Shown: in pieces, positions 18,778-30,827 of the stretch | Numbering within the stretch: position 1 is the stretch's first letter | Layout: the number at the start of each line of letters is the position of its first letter | Assembly (NCBI RefSeq): GCF_000262045.1 | Contig: NZ_AJVF01000040.1 | Location: 124,001-188,000 of the forward strand | Length of the DNA stretch: 64,000 bases | DNA from: Bacillus siamensis KCTC 13613 | Lineage (GTDB): Bacteria > Bacillota > Bacilli > Bacillales > Bacillaceae | Direction: 5' to 3' | Translations under genes and position numbers: made by a program | Notes under the pieces: generated by a model | The model's database searches: none | What the model saw: only the letters and a program-made list of their open reading frames with translations | Told to the model about the DNA's origin: nothing

Positions 18778-20196
18778 CTGGTACGTTTCAAATAAATAAG
18801 CCAGTGAATCATATACGGCGGCTTTTCCCTGGTCGATACAGTCGGGGATGCCAACCCCTTCAAAAGACGCGCCCGTCGCGTATACACCCGGATAGGAAGC
18901 TCTCAGCGCGTCTCTGAACTCTTTGATGCGCTCTTTATGACCGACATGGTACTGCGGCATGCTTTCGTTCCAGCGGGTCACACAGGTCATTTCCGGCTCG
19001 CCTTTGATATTCATTACTTTTTTCAAATCTTCCATTACGATGTTAATGATCTCGTTATCTGAAAGATCTACGATGGATTCATCTCCGGCTTTTCCGACGT
19101 ACGCCCTGAGCAGTGTTTTGCCCTCCGGTGCCGCATGCGGCCATTTTTTGTTCGTCCATGTGCAGGCCGTGATGGAGAAGTCGCTGTTTCTTGAGATTAC
19201 GAATCCCGTACCTTCATGCTCCATCTTGACGGCTCCCTCAGGAAAACCTAAGGCGACGTTGGCGACGGATGTAGAATGCATGTCTTTGAGACATGAAACC
19301 GCCGGCAGATCAGAAAGCATTTTCGCCGCGGCTTTATGCGGCGCTGTTACAATGCATCCTTCCGCATGAAGCACTTTGCCGTTATCAAGCGTCACGGAAT
19401 ATCCTTTCTCCTCGCGGCCGATATGGGTGACTTTCGTGCCTTTCATCACTTTTGTCAGCGTAAGCTGCTTTTCCAGCTCCTCCACCAACGTTTGAAGCCC
19501 TGTTGTCAGCGTTAAAAACTGCCCCTGCTTTTTGGCAGTCAGCTGCTGTCCTGAAGGCTGCGGACGCGATTTTTTCATGCCGAGAATCAGACTTCTGTGC
19601 TTTTGCTCAGTCTGATAGAATTGCGGAAATGTGGACATGAGGCTCAGCTTATCAATATCTCCGGCATAGATCCCTGACAAAAGCGGTTCTATTAAATTCT
19701 CAACAACTTCGTCACCGACGCGTCTGCGGAAAAATTCACCCAGAGACTGATCTTCCTTCGGTTTGCTCGCAGGCAGAACAAAGTCAAGCGCCGCCCGCGC
19801 CTTTCCGGGAACAGAAAATAAGCCGGTGGAGATGAACGGAGCGATTTTTGTCGGGATGCCCATCACCGCGCCCTTCGGCATCGGATGAAGCGTCTCGTTG
19901 ACGAGCACGTAAGACTGGCCGGTCGCATTGTTGACGAGCAGATGCTCAAGCCCTAAATCTTTTACGAGCTGGGGAGCGCTTTTTTTCCTTTCCAGAAAAG
20001 AATCCGGCCCCCGCTCAATGATGTAGCCGTCTTTATGCGCCGTCTGAATTTTGCCGCCCGCTCTCGGGCCCGCTTCAATCAGGGTGACCTCAAGCGGCAG
20101 CTGTTTTTCTTTGATTTCTTTTTCCATGTAGAAGGCGGCGGCTAATCCCGTTATGCCGCCGCCGATGATGACCAGATGTTTTTTATCGCCACTCAT
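18763..20196 (-). CDS. hemY: Coproporphyrinogen III oxidase / protoporphyrinogen oxidase HemY (CgoX)
   Basis: A 477-residue FAD protein that oxidises coproporphyrinogen III to coproporphyrin III in the Gram-positive haem route. The FAD-binding motif GGGITGLAAAFY is at 12-23 and GGKIQT with the ERGPDSFLERK flavin segment follows. The C-terminal GASFEGVGIPDCIDQGKAA closes the FAD site. It is the last gene of hemE-hemH-hemY, 27 bases after hemH. Near-identity over long stretches to B. subtilis HemY (from memory) makes the call firm. Confidence 0.95.
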   Translation of the reverse strand: MSGDKKHLVIIGGGITGLAAAFYMEKEIKEKQLPLEVTLIEAGPRAGGKIQTAHKDGYIIERGPDSFLERKKSAPQLVKDLGLEHLLVNNATGQSYVLVNETLHPMPKGAVMGIPTKIAPFISTGLFSVPGKARAALDFVLPASKPKEDQSLGEFFRRRVGDEVVENLIEPLLSGIYAGDIDKLSLMSTFPQFYQTEQKHRSLILGMKKSRPQPSGQQLTAKKQGQFLTLTTGLQTLVEELEKQLTLTKVMKGTKVTHIGREEKGYSVTLDNGKVLHAEGCIVTAPHKAAAKMLSDLPAVSCLKDMHSTSVANVALGFPEGAVKMEHEGTGFVISRNSDFSITACTWTNKKWPHAAPEGKTLLRAYVGKAGDESIVDLSDNEIINIVMEDLKKVMNIKGEPEMTCVTRWNESMPQYHVGHKERIKEFRDALRASYPGVYATGASFEGVGIPDCIDQGKAAVYDSLAYLFETYQPPLS

Positions 20197-20223
20197 TTTT
20201 ATCGCCTTCTTTACCGTTTAGTT

Positions 20224-21159
20224 CTACTTGTCCAGCTCTTTCAGCACGACCGCTGCAAGCGCGTCGATAAATTCGGGCTGTGCGTTCGGCATGGCCGGAC
20301 GATAGTAGCTTGCGCCGACTTCATCGGTCACAGCTTTGCATTCGTAATCATTATCGTAAAGCACCTCTAAATGATCGGCAACGAAGCCTGCGGGCACGTA
20401 TACAAATGCTTTATAAGGATGCTTTTGATACAGCTCGCGCGTGAGATCCTGCACATCCGGCCCGAGCCATGGATCAGGGGTGTTCCCTTCGCTCTGCCAG
20501 CCGACTGCGTAATCGGTAATTCCGGCGCCTTCGGCAATCAGTTTTGCGGATTCCTCCAGCTGGTCAGGATACGGATCGCCGTATTCTTTAATTTTTTCAG
20601 GAAGGCTGTGCGCTGAGACGATCAGCATCGCGTCATCCCGTTCTTCTTTCGGCATTGATTCATACGTTTTCTTCACCTGGCTGACCCAATAATCAACGAA
20701 TTTCGGTTCATCATACCAGCTTTCAACCGACTTGATGGTCAAGCCGCCAAGCTTCTCCGCTTCTTCTTTGGCGCGTTTGTTGTATGACTGGACGCTGAAT
20801 GTTGAAAAATGAGGGGCGAGCACCAGGCTGACAGCTTCTGTAATGCCGTCTTTATGCATGTCCGCCACCGCGTCTTCGATAAACGGTTCAATATGTTTTA
20901 ATCCGATGTACACTTTGAATGTGACGTCGTCCTGGATTTCATTTAAACGCTGTCCGAGCTTCTCCGCCTGCTCCTTCGTAATTTTTGCAAGCGGCGAAAT
21001 GCCTCCTATCGCTTCATATCTGTCTTTTAAGTCTTGAAGCATGTGCGGCTCCGGCTTTCTTCCGCGTCTGATATGTGTATAATAACGTTCTATGTCTTCT
21101 TCTTTGTAAGGCGTTCCGTAAGCCATAACGAGAAGTCCCATTTTCTTTTTGCTGCTCAT
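20224..21159 (-). CDS. hemH: Ferrochelatase (coproporphyrin-type)
   Basis: A 311-residue monomeric, soluble ferrochelatase that inserts ferrous iron into coproporphyrin III. The metal-binding His is in [12 protein letters not shown] (about residue 184) and the acidic ligands lie in [18 protein letters not shown] 21159 is selected with AGAGGTG 9 bases upstream; the GTG at 21171 overlaps that site. It is the middle gene of the hemEHY operon. Confidence 0.95.
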   Translation of the reverse strand: MSSKKKMGLLVMAYGTPYKEEDIERYYTHIRRGRKPEPHMLQDLKDRYEAIGGISPLAKITKEQAEKLGQRLNEIQDDVTFKVYIGLKHIEPFIEDAVADMHKDGITEAVSLVLAPHFSTFSVQSYNKRAKEEAEKLGGLTIKSVESWYDEPKFVDYWVSQVKKTYESMPKEERDDAMLIVSAHSLPEKIKEYGDPYPDQLEESAKLIAEGAGITDYAVGWQSEGNTPDPWLGPDVQDLTRELYQKHPYKAFVYVPAGFVADHLEVLYDNDYECKAVTDEVGASYYRPAMPNAQPEFIDALAAVVLKELDK

Positions 21160-21234
21160 TTTGTTAAACACCTCTTTTGATGGTCTGTCTATCTTGATTT
21201 TGACAGGAAAATCTTCTTATAACCAACGATCTGC

Positions 21235-22296
21235 TCAGGAAGATTGTTCCCCTATTTTAGCCGCGGAGTATTCATGCACAAACGCCGTCAGCCTTTTCAG
21301 CGTTTCCGGGTTTACATCAGGGAATACGCCGTGTCCTAAATTGAAAATAAACCGATCCGTTTTCATACCCTGGTCAAGAATCGCTTTCGCTTTTTTCTCG
21401 ATGACCTCCCAAGGCGCAAGAAGAAGCGACGGATCAAGATTGCCCTGAACCGTTTTTGTGATGCCTTGTTTTCTGGCTTCATCTATGCTGAGTCTCCAAT
21501 CAAGACCGACAACGTCAAGAGGAAGGTCATGCCAGTCTCCGGCCAGGTGGCTTGCGCCTACGCCGAACATGATCAGCGGAACTTGTTCTGCTGAAAGCTC
21601 CCGGAAAATTCTGTCCATCACCGGTTTTATAAATTGCCGGTAATCTTCGCGGTTCAGCGCGCCGACCCAGGAATCAAAAATCTGAATGGCTTTTGCGCCG
21701 GCGTTAATCTGCGCTTTTGCATAAACGATAATCATATCCGCGAGCTTGTCCATCAGCATCTGCCACGCTTGCGGCATACTGTGCATGAACGCTTTTGTTT
21801 TGTTGTAATTTTTTGAAGGCCCGCCTTCAATCATATAACTGGCCAGCGTAAAAGGCGCTCCCGAAAAACCGATGAGCGGGACATTCAGCTGTTCGTTTAC
21901 GAGTAATTTGATCGTTTCCAGCACGTAAGGAACATCCTGTTCGGGATTCAGTTCGCCGAGCTTTTCAATATCCGCAGCAGAGCGCACCGGCTGATCGATC
22001 ACCGGGCCGATTCCGTTTTTAATTTCAACATCCACTCCGATATAAGGAAGAGGCGTCATAATATCTTTATATAAAATGGCAGCGTCCACTCCGTACTGCT
22101 CGACCGGAAGTCTCGTCACATACGCGCACAGCTCGGGCTGATGCGTAATTTCGACTAAGCCGTATTTTTCCTTCAGCTTGCGGTATTCCGGCTGTGACCT
22201 CCCCGCCTGTCTCATGTACCAGACAGGGACGTGATTTGTTTTTTCTCCCCGTGCCGCTTTTAAAAACGTATCATTAAACGCTTCTCGTTTACTCAT
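21235..22296 (-). CDS. hemE: Uroporphyrinogen decarboxylase
   Basis: A 353-residue enzyme that decarboxylates uroporphyrinogen III to coproporphyrinogen III. The signature [11 protein letters not shown] is near residue 22, and [13 protein letters not shown] and the C-terminal [10 protein letters not shown] are conserved. ATG 22296 is chosen over an in-frame ATG at 22347 since AGGTGG lies upstream and family members begin MSKRE. First gene of the operon. A 7-base inverted repeat at 22352-22380 lies in its promoter region. Confidence 0.95.
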   Translation of the reverse strand: MSKREAFNDTFLKAARGEKTNHVPVWYMRQAGRSQPEYRKLKEKYGLVEITHQPELCAYVTRLPVEQYGVDAAILYKDIMTPLPYIGVDVEIKNGIGPVIDQPVRSAADIEKLGELNPEQDVPYVLETIKLLVNEQLNVPLIGFSGAPFTLASYMIEGGPSKNYNKTKAFMHSMPQAWQMLMDKLADMIIVYAKAQINAGAKAIQIFDSWVGALNREDYRQFIKPVMDRIFRELSAEQVPLIMFGVGASHLAGDWHDLPLDVVGLDWRLSIDEARKQGITKTVQGNLDPSLLLAPWEVIEKKAKAILDQGMKTDRFIFNLGHGVFPDVNPETLKRLTAFVHEYSAAKIGEQSS

Positions 22297-22351
22297 CTGA
22301 ATTTCCACCTTTCCTCCTGCAACCATACGTTCGTGTTCTTCGCCCATTACA

Positions 22352-22380
22352 CTATACCTTGTTTTTTCAAAATGGTATAG
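22352..22380. promoter_or_regulatory. Inverted repeat in the hemE upstream region
   Basis: CTATACC (22352-22358) and GGTATAG (22374-22380) form a perfect 7-base inverted repeat with a 15-base AT-rich centre, 56-84 bases before hemE. There is no T run, so it is not a terminator. It may be an operator or part of the promoter. Confidence 0.4.
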
Positions 22381-22419
22381 AATTGAGGCCTAATGTTCAA
22401 AAAATCGCCGAATTCATCA

Positions 22420-24561
22420 TTAAGAAGAGAAAAGCTTCGGCTGAACGTATTCCGTTCCCTCTCCTTCTTGATTCGTCTGTGAATTATATGGAACGACCTT
22501 GTATGAAGCCCCTGAAAACAGGTTGGCGTATGGTATGTCAAAGCTGCCTTTTCCTTTCACCGAATCCAGAAGCTTGTCTTTTCCGTCTTTCTTTTCATAT
22601 ATTCGGTAAACAACCCGATCATCCTTTTGAGCATCCCATTTTAATTGAACCGTAATCAGTCCCATCGCCTTAAATGTATAACCGGCCGACAGGGACTTCA
22701 CCGCTTTCAGCTCAATCGGGCTTCCCAGTTCTTTCACATTTTCAGGCTTTTTGAATGCTTTGCCGTTTTCCCCCGCTTTTGTGACGATATCTTTAAAGAG
22801 TCTGACAGGATACTGGCTTCCGCCTTTCAGGTAATGGGTTTTATCTGTTTTGTCATACCCCATCCAGATGGCTCCCGTCAGTCCGGGAGTGTATCCCGCA
22901 AACCAGGCGTCCTTCGTGGCGCCGGGGACGCCGGTAAATGACGTCGTGCCGGTTTTCCCCGCCAGGCCGCCCTGATAGCTGCCTTGTGAAGCGGTTCCTT
23001 CTTTTACGACCTGCTGAAGCATCCTCGTCATATTCCATGCCGTCTGTCCGCTGAAGACGCGCGTTTTGCCGTTTTTAGGCCCGGAAATCGTTTCTCCGTC
23101 TTCGTCCGTGATGTTCTCTATAAAAAATGGCTTCGTATACATTCCGTTTGCCGCAAATGTATGATAAGCTCCGGCCAGCTGAAGCGGGGTGACGCCTTCT
23201 GACAGACCGCCCAGCGCAATCGCGAGTCCGTTGTCAGATATGTTTATGCCGTTTTTATTAAGATACGATTTTCCCGTATCCACGCCGATCTGCTTCAATG
23301 TCCAGACAGCGGGCGCATTTATGCTGTAGGTGATCGCGTCCTGCATCGTCACTTGCCCCTTGTACTGTCCGTCATAATTTTTCGGTTCGTACCCGTTGTA
23401 AGACTGCAGTTTGTCTTGAAGAAGCGAGTATGGTTTGAACTTGTCCTCCTGCATGGCGGGCCCGTATACGGCAAGCGGCTTAAACGTTGAGCCCGGCTGC
23501 CGCGGCGCCGTTACCCTGTTGTATCCTTTTGTCACGTAGTCGCGCCCGCCGACCGCCGCGCGGACGCCTCCGGTTTTATTATCAATAAAGACGGCGCTTC
23601 CCTCCGCCGCCTGATCCGTTCCCGGAAAATAGCCGCTTTCCCTCATGAGCGTATATGCCGTTTTCTGCAGTTTGGAATCAAGCGATGTCCGGATCGTATA
23701 GCCGCCTTGAAGGAGCTGTTCGCCTGACATCGAATAACGGGATTCCGCCTCCTTGATGACAAGATCGATATAACTGTCAAACCAAGGCGTTTCAGATGTT
23801 TTCTTGATATGAAGCCCCAATGTCCGGCCCTGGGCTCTGACGGCTTCTTTTGCGCTGATATAGCCTTGATCGTTCATCATGGAAAGAATCGTATCGCGCC
23901 GCTCTTTATTTTTGCCGGGATGCTGAATCGGCGAATAAAGGGAAGGCGCCTTCGGTATAGCCGCCAGAACGGCGCCTTCTGCAACGGTTAAATCTTTTAC
24001 TTCTTTATTAAAATAGTAGTGAGACGCGGCTTGAATGCCGTAAACGCCATGACCGAAATAGAGCTGGTTCAGGTACATTTCAAGCAGCTTATCCTTGCTG
24101 TAATCACGCTCAAGATTGATGGCGATAATGACTTCCTTCGTTTTGCGCAAAAATGTTTTATCATGAGTTAGAAAAATGTTTTTCGCCAGCTGCTGGGTGA
24201 TCGTGCTTCCGCCCTCTACCTTGCCGCCCGCTAAAATATCCCGGAACATCGCCCGGCCGACAGATTTCACATCAATGCCGTGATGTTCGTAAAATCGTTT
24301 ATCTTCAACGGCGATAAAAGCATCTCTCACATCTTCAGGAACCTCCTGAATGGATACCGGTTCGCGGTTTTCCGTATAAAGACTCGCGATTTCATCACCG
24401 TTTTGATCGACGATTTTTGAAGATGCGTGCAGGATTAATTTCTTTTCATCGATGACATAATGGCCGAGAAATATAATGATAATGTATCCGATTAACGCGA
24501 GAAAAGCGGTTACCGCCGCAATTACAGCCGGAATAAAGAATCTTTTTTTCTTTTTCAGCAT
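22420..24561 (-). CDS. pbpF: Class A penicillin-binding protein 2C
   Basis: A 713-residue bifunctional peptidoglycan synthase. An N-terminal membrane anchor (about 10-33) precedes a glycosyltransferase 51 domain with catalytic Glu86 in EDKRFYEHHG and a second motif in GGSTITQQLAKN. The transpeptidase domain has Ser358-x-x-Lys361 (PGSTFKP), SIN at 413-415 and KTGT at 536. A short fibronectin-like tail follows. In B. subtilis PbpF is made in the forespore and helps spore wall synthesis with PbpG. The start follows GAGGTG. It is upstream of hemE and is likely a separate unit. Confidence 0.95.
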   Translation of the reverse strand: MLKKKKRFFIPAVIAAVTAFLALIGYIIIIFLGHYVIDEKKLILHASSKIVDQNGDEIASLYTENREPVSIQEVPEDVRDAFIAVEDKRFYEHHGIDVKSVGRAMFRDILAGGKVEGGSTITQQLAKNIFLTHDKTFLRKTKEVIIAINLERDYSKDKLLEMYLNQLYFGHGVYGIQAASHYYFNKEVKDLTVAEGAVLAAIPKAPSLYSPIQHPGKNKERRDTILSMMNDQGYISAKEAVRAQGRTLGLHIKKTSETPWFDSYIDLVIKEAESRYSMSGEQLLQGGYTIRTSLDSKLQKTAYTLMRESGYFPGTDQAAEGSAVFIDNKTGGVRAAVGGRDYVTKGYNRVTAPRQPGSTFKPLAVYGPAMQEDKFKPYSLLQDKLQSYNGYEPKNYDGQYKGQVTMQDAITYSINAPAVWTLKQIGVDTGKSYLNKNGINISDNGLAIALGGLSEGVTPLQLAGAYHTFAANGMYTKPFFIENITDEDGETISGPKNGKTRVFSGQTAWNMTRMLQQVVKEGTASQGSYQGGLAGKTGTTSFTGVPGATKDAWFAGYTPGLTGAIWMGYDKTDKTHYLKGGSQYPVRLFKDIVTKAGENGKAFKKPENVKELGSPIELKAVKSLSAGYTFKAMGLITVQLKWDAQKDDRVVYRIYEKKDGKDKLLDSVKGKGSFDIPYANLFSGASYKVVPYNSQTNQEGEGTEYVQPKLFSS

Positions 24562-24635
24562 AAGTCACCTCGCCTTTCTTAACTTGTAGTATGGGAAATA
24601 TTGTTTCGAATTATGTCAGAATGAGTCGCCAATAG

Positions 24636-25184
<549 letters not shown>

Positions 25185-25186
25185 AA

Positions 25187-25213
25187 CCGCCGGAGATTCT
25201 CCGGCTTTTTTTA
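25187..25213 (+). terminator. hmoB terminator
   Basis: GCCGGAG-ATT-CTCCGGC followed by TTTTTTT. Confidence 0.9.
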
Positions 25214-25298
25214 GTCCCGATTTTCCGCCTCCCCTTTGCACCTTCCGCCCGCCTATGAATAACCTGTAGCAATCCTATTTATAAACGGAGTGGTTCAA

Positions 25299-26684
25299 TT
25301 GGGGATCGGCATCTACTCGGTACATCTGCTTTATGTTGCTTTTATCGCGGCCATTATCGTTTTTATGCTTCTCAGAAAAGATACAACCTTTATTTCACTT
25401 GCCGGTATTTTTGTGATTGCGCTATGGACGACGCATTCATTCTCCGCTTCGGTCAGCAGCCTGTTTCACAGCTTCACGTATGCCGCCGGGGAATTGCTGC
25501 CGACAATTTTTATTATTTGTTTTATCGTGGCGATGAGCGGACTTTTGACCAAAACAGGTATTAATGAAGCGATGATTTCTCCGTTTGCGAAGCTGATGAA
25601 GGGGCCGGCTGCCGCGTATTGGATCATCGGCTGCCTGATGTTTGCCATCTCTCTTTTTTTCTGGCCGTCACCCGGTGTGGCGCTGATCGGCGCTGTGCTG
25701 CTTCCCGCGGCGATCCGGGCGGGTCTTTCTCCGATCGCCGCGGCAATGGCGATGAACCTGTTCGGCCACGGATTCGCTTTATCAGGTGATTACGTCATTC
25801 AGGCGGCCCCGAAATTGACAGCCGATGCCGCGGGCGTTCCTGTGGGCGATGTCATGCAGGCTAGTATTCCGCTCGTTTTAATCATGGGATTAACGACGAC
25901 AATCACCGCTTTTTTTCTCATCATGCGGGAGCGAAAAAAAACGCAGGCCCCCCTCTCCTTTGACAGCTCCGGTTCTTTGGACACAAGCATGTATCTCCCG
26001 AAAAAACTCAGGGTGACTCTGGCTGTTCTCATTCCGCTTGTTTTCCTCGCCGATGTTATCTGCATGATCGTCTACCGCCTGCAGGGAAATGATGCGACGG
26101 CACTCGTCGGGGGAACGGCGATCGGCATTCTCCTGATCATTCATTTCATCGTGCATAAGCAGCGGCATTTAGAAAAGATCACTGAGTATTTTATCGGCGG
26201 TTTTCAATTCGGCTTTAAAGTATTCGGCCCCGTCATTCCGATCGCGGCGTTCTTTTATCTTGGTGACGCGGGGTTTAAAAGTATGTTGAACACCCCCCTG
26301 CCGAAAGGGTCTGCGGGTATCGTCAATGACCTTGGCCTGGCGCTGTCTCATTCCTTTCCGATGTCCGGGGAATTCGCCGGCATCGCCCTGACCGCAGTCG
26401 GTGCGATTACCGGGCTTGACGGTTCAGGCTTTTCCGGTATTTCTCTTGCAGGATCGATGGCAAAGCTGTTTTCCGCCGCGCTTCATACGAATCCGGCCGT
26501 TTTAACGGCGCTGGGCCAGATTTCAGCGATCTGGGTCGGGGGCGGAACATTGGTCCCTTGGGCACTTATTCCCGCTGCGGCTATTTGTAAAGTTGACCCG
26601 TTTGAGCTTGCCAGAAAAAACTTTATCCCGGTGACGGCCGGGCTTATCGTCACGACGATTGCTGCCATCATCATTCTTCCGTAG
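25299..26684 (+). CDS. yhfA: Multi-pass membrane transporter of unknown substrate
   Basis: A 461-residue integral membrane protein with about 11-12 hydrophobic helices spread over the whole length and a re-entrant-like glycine-rich centre (SFPMSGEFAGIALTAVGAI). The pattern fits the ion transporter superfamily of anion and carboxylate permeases. The substrate is unknown. TTG at 25299 is preferred, as CGGAG ends 8 bases before it; GTG 25290 overlaps that site. It lies 68 bases before the amidohydrolase yhaA on the same strand, so it may import an N-acyl or amide substrate for that enzyme. Confidence 0.8.
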   Translation: MGIGIYSVHLLYVAFIAAIIVFMLLRKDTTFISLAGIFVIALWTTHSFSASVSSLFHSFTYAAGELLPTIFIICFIVAMSGLLTKTGINEAMISPFAKLMKGPAAAYWIIGCLMFAISLFFWPSPGVALIGAVLLPAAIRAGLSPIAAAMAMNLFGHGFALSGDYVIQAAPKLTADAAGVPVGDVMQASIPLVLIMGLTTTITAFFLIMRERKKTQAPLSFDSSGSLDTSMYLPKKLRVTLAVLIPLVFLADVICMIVYRLQGNDATALVGGTAIGILLIIHFIVHKQRHLEKITEYFIGGFQFGFKVFGPVIPIAAFFYLGDAGFKSMLNTPLPKGSAGIVNDLGLALSHSFPMSGEFAGIALTAVGAITGLDGSGFSGISLAGSMAKLFSAALHTNPAVLTALGQISAIWVGGGTLVPWALIPAAAICKVDPFELARKNFIPVTAGLIVTTIAAIIILP

Positions 26685-26752
26685 CAAAAAGATTGAAATC
26701 TTCTGACATTTTCTATACAATCATGGGAAAAGCAGACGAGGGGGCACCGCTT

Positions 26753-27940
<1,188 letters not shown>

Positions 27941-27944
27941 GCAT

Positions 27945-27976
27945 TAAAAAACAGCCGGTACATTACGTACCGGCTG
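27945..27976 (-). terminator. ecsABC operon terminator
   Basis: CAGCCGGTAC/GTACCGGCTG with a 5-base loop, then TTTTTT on the minus strand. It overlaps the end of ecsC. Confidence 0.9.
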
Positions 27977-28667
27977 CTGTGATTCTTAAATGATAAACGT
28001 GCCTTGCCGTCTCGCCGAGCTGTGACAGCAGTTTATAATTGGCCGCTCCGCCCACGGCGGCTCCGACGACCGGCAAAAGCTGAAACAATTTCACCACGTC
28101 CAGATAGTCGCGGTATTCCTGCTGAAAAACTCTCCAATCAACTTCATGCTTTTTTGAATCCCAATGTTCAATGATTGAATATATGCGTTTCCGCTGTTCA
28201 CCGCTTGAGAAAGCAAGCTGAAAAATAAACAGCAAAAACAATCGTTCATCTCTATCTTTCACATCATAGCCGTAAACGGAGGCAAGATCGAACAGACATT
28301 TCATTTTAATGGACAACAGCAAAGGAAAGTCAGCCATCCCAAAAAAAATTCCGCCGGCCCCCGTACCGATGCCCTCGGCTGCCGCCACCTTTTGATAGGA
28401 TGCGATAGTTTGTCTGGCAAGGGCATCTTTTTCTGTAAGCGACATGCCGCTTGTATCCCGCTTGCTTTTTACCAGGTTTGACCCCGCCATTGTTGCCTCG
28501 GTCATTTTTTTAATGCTTTCTGTGATGACGGCATGAATTTTTCCGGGAATCCGCTCATTTATTTTCGCCTGCATGCCTGTAGAAAAACGTTCAAACATGG
28601 AATCCTTACGCAAAAAACGCGCTTTCCATTGCAGGGCTTCCTGTATCAGCTGCTGATCGCCGGTCAT
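27963..28667 (-). CDS. ecsC: EcsC protein
   Basis: A 234-residue EcsC-family protein, mostly helical with one hydrophobic glycine-rich part (GTGAGGIFFGMADFPLLLS) and a second near GAAVGGAANYK. The role is unknown; in B. subtilis it is encoded with EcsA and EcsB but is not needed for their phenotypes. ATG 28667 follows AAGGAG; an in-frame ATG at 28697 overlaps the gap after ecsB. It is the third gene of the operon. Confidence 0.9.
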   Translation of the reverse strand: MTGDQQLIQEALQWKARFLRKDSMFERFSTGMQAKINERIPGKIHAVITESIKKMTEATMAGSNLVKSKRDTSGMSLTEKDALARQTIASYQKVAAAEGIGTGAGGIFFGMADFPLLLSIKMKCLFDLASVYGYDVKDRDERLFLLFIFQLAFSSGEQRKRIYSIIEHWDSKKHEVDWRVFQQEYRDYLDVVKLFQLLPVVGAAVGGAANYKLLSQLGETARHVYHLRITAAGT

Positions 28668-28709
28668 CCGCGTCTCCTTCTTTCGTAAAGGTTTCAAAAA
28701 CCCGTTTGA

Positions 28710-29936
28710 TTACAGCCTGCCGTACTTTTTCAATCTGCCGCCCATATACGAAGGCATAATCACAAAGATCAGGACGGCTGAAGCGATAGCGGCATAAAGC
28801 GCCCCGCTGACTCCCGCGGCATAGGCCGACGCTGCCGAAAACAGCAGTGCCTGCACGGTTAACGCCGATTTCATCAGTGAAAAGAAACTTTTCAGCTTCA
28901 CTTTCTGATTGACCGGGTAAAGCTCCTGTAACGACAGATGTTGAAAATGCCCGAACAGCGGCAAAAGCTGTATCCCCGTAATAAAGACGGTAAATACGGT
29001 TAACGCCGCCGTTATCAACGGATTGGCGGAAACGAGCATAATAATCAGGATAAAAATAATCGTGAGCCTGACCTGAATGCCCAGATAATCATTTGAGCGA
29101 AGAAAGGCCCGGGCATACATATAGGAGAACGTTTTCCGCTGCTCGAACGGAATCATTCTGAGCAAAAAGTCGAGATACGCCCGGCGTTTTGCCTGTTTCT
29201 TCAAGTGAGGCACATCGGTAAACAGATTGGCAATTCTGTAAAACCGCTGCTTCCTTCTTAATTCATATTCAATATGAGCTTCCCATTTTAACGATTTATG
29301 TTTCGCGGCTGATGTGAAATAGACATAAAGGCCGGCCATCACAATGTAGACGGCGGCAGCGTACAGATAAAACGATTGTAAGACGAAGTATAAAAGCAGC
29401 ATGTTGCAGATAAAACGTATGACTGCATCCATCATTTTCATACTTCTGTCATTCATAAATGTCATCCGCCACTCCATGGCCTGATTCCACGCTTTCACCG
29501 CCAGCATCTGAATAAAAACGGCGGCATACGACGCAAGCGACGCCCCCGGACTTACAGCGAAAAACAGAGGCATGCATACAAGCGACAGAGCGATAAGCGG
29601 AAACAGCTGTGACAGATAGCTGTACTTGAATGCATGCTTAAAGTAAGTCCCCATTTTCGGTTCAAGCGGCAGCAGGAACACGAGATCTGCTTCCTTTAAC
29701 AGCGTCCGGACGTATGAACCCGTCAGCACGATCGAAAAGAGCACCGCCATCACCCAAAAGGACGGGAAATGAACGGGAATGTCTTTGACCCATTTGCTGT
29801 ACCAGCTCGCAGCGCCGGCAATGAAAAAGATCAAGACAATGACGAGATGATCATTGAGCATATATTTCATATACATTCTGGTTTCCTTTATATGCTCCTC
29901 AAGCCGGGACTGCCAAATAGTAGACATATTATTCAT
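28710..29936 (-). CDS. ecsB: ABC transporter permease EcsB
   Basis: A 408-residue membrane protein with about six to eight hydrophobic segments, the permease partner of EcsA. Loss of EcsAB in B. subtilis lowers exoprotease secretion, competence and sporulation, partly because the intramembrane protease RasP fails. The start overlaps the end of ecsA by 8 bases, showing tight coupling; an ATG at 29927 is an alternative. The substrate exported or imported is not settled. Confidence 0.92.
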   Translation of the reverse strand: MNNMSTIWQSRLEEHIKETRMYMKYMLNDHLVIVLIFFIAGAASWYSKWVKDIPVHFPSFWVMAVLFSIVLTGSYVRTLLKEADLVFLLPLEPKMGTYFKHAFKYSYLSQLFPLIALSLVCMPLFFAVSPGASLASYAAVFIQMLAVKAWNQAMEWRMTFMNDRSMKMMDAVIRFICNMLLLYFVLQSFYLYAAAVYIVMAGLYVYFTSAAKHKSLKWEAHIEYELRRKQRFYRIANLFTDVPHLKKQAKRRAYLDFLLRMIPFEQRKTFSYMYARAFLRSNDYLGIQVRLTIIFILIIMLVSANPLITAALTVFTVFITGIQLLPLFGHFQHLSLQELYPVNQKVKLKSFFSLMKSALTVQALLFSAASAYAAGVSGALYAAIASAVLIFVIMPSYMGGRLKKYGRL

Positions 29937-30672
29937 GGCCGGCGTCTTCCTTCGTCAGTTCAATATATAAATCATCAAGAGCGGCGTCTCTCATGCCGAA
30001 CTGCTCTCTCAATTCTTCCAGCGTGCCGCTTGCGCGTACTTCGCCGTTATGTAAAATGATGAAAGCGTCACAATAGCGCTCTGCCGTCGCCAGTATATGC
30101 GTTGACATCAGTACGCTTGATCCGGCTTTTTTCGCGGCGTCCATCCGCTCCAGCAATGCATTGATCGCAAGCGGGTCAAGTCCGAGAAACGGCTCGTCAA
30201 TAATATAAAGCGAAGGCTCCGCGAGAAACGCACACATGATCATGACTTTCTGCTTCATCCCTTTGGAAAAGTGAGCGGGAAACCATTTCAGCCTTTTTTC
30301 CATTCTGAATTCTTTCAGAAGCGGCGGAAGCCTTTTTTCAAGCGTTTCTTTCGAAAGGCCGTACGCCATGGCCGTCAGCTCCAAATGCTCTTTGAGCGTC
30401 AGTTCTTCATACAGCACCGGCGTTTCGGGGATATACGTAAATTGCGAACGATAACCCTCTTTATCCTCTGAAAACGTCTTGCCGTTCAGCTCGATCGAGC
30501 CTTTATGCGGGTCCATTAAACCGATAATATGCCGGATCGTCGTGCTCTTGCCCGCGCCGTTTAATCCGATGAGTCCGACAATCTGGTTCGGCTCAAGGGT
30601 GAATGAAACATTTTTTAAAACCGGGTTTCTCGTATAACCGCCGGTTAAGTCTTTTACCGATAGCAGAGACAT
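29929..30672 (-). CDS. ecsA: ABC transporter ATP-binding protein EcsA
   Basis: A 247-residue ABC ATPase with Walker A GLNGAGKST (36-44), a Q-loop region near YIPETPV, the variant signature FSKGMKQKV, Walker B LYIIDEPF and the switch His in STHILA. ATG 30672 follows AAGGGGAG; a longer frame to 30792 has no ribosome binding site. A promoter-like TACTAT with a weak -35 lies about 30 bases before the start. It is the first gene of ecsABC and is divergent from the hit side. Confidence 0.93.
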   Translation of the reverse strand: MSLLSVKDLTGGYTRNPVLKNVSFTLEPNQIVGLIGLNGAGKSTTIRHIIGLMDPHKGSIELNGKTFSEDKEGYRSQFTYIPETPVLYEELTLKEHLELTAMAYGLSKETLEKRLPPLLKEFRMEKRLKWFPAHFSKGMKQKVMIMCAFLAEPSLYIIDEPFLGLDPLAINALLERMDAAKKAGSSVLMSTHILATAERYCDAFIILHNGEVRASGTLEELREQFGMRDAALDDLYIELTKEDAGHE

Positions 30673-30827
30673 AATTTCTCCCCTTCTGATTCGTTTTTCT
30701 TCATAGTACCAAAAATAAAGGCTGATTTGAAACGATTCCCTTTTTTTCTCACGTAAAAAAGCCTGCATAGTTATCGTGATAGCGGACATCATAATGTGTG
30801 TAGAAGGAAACAGCTTTAATCAACTGA

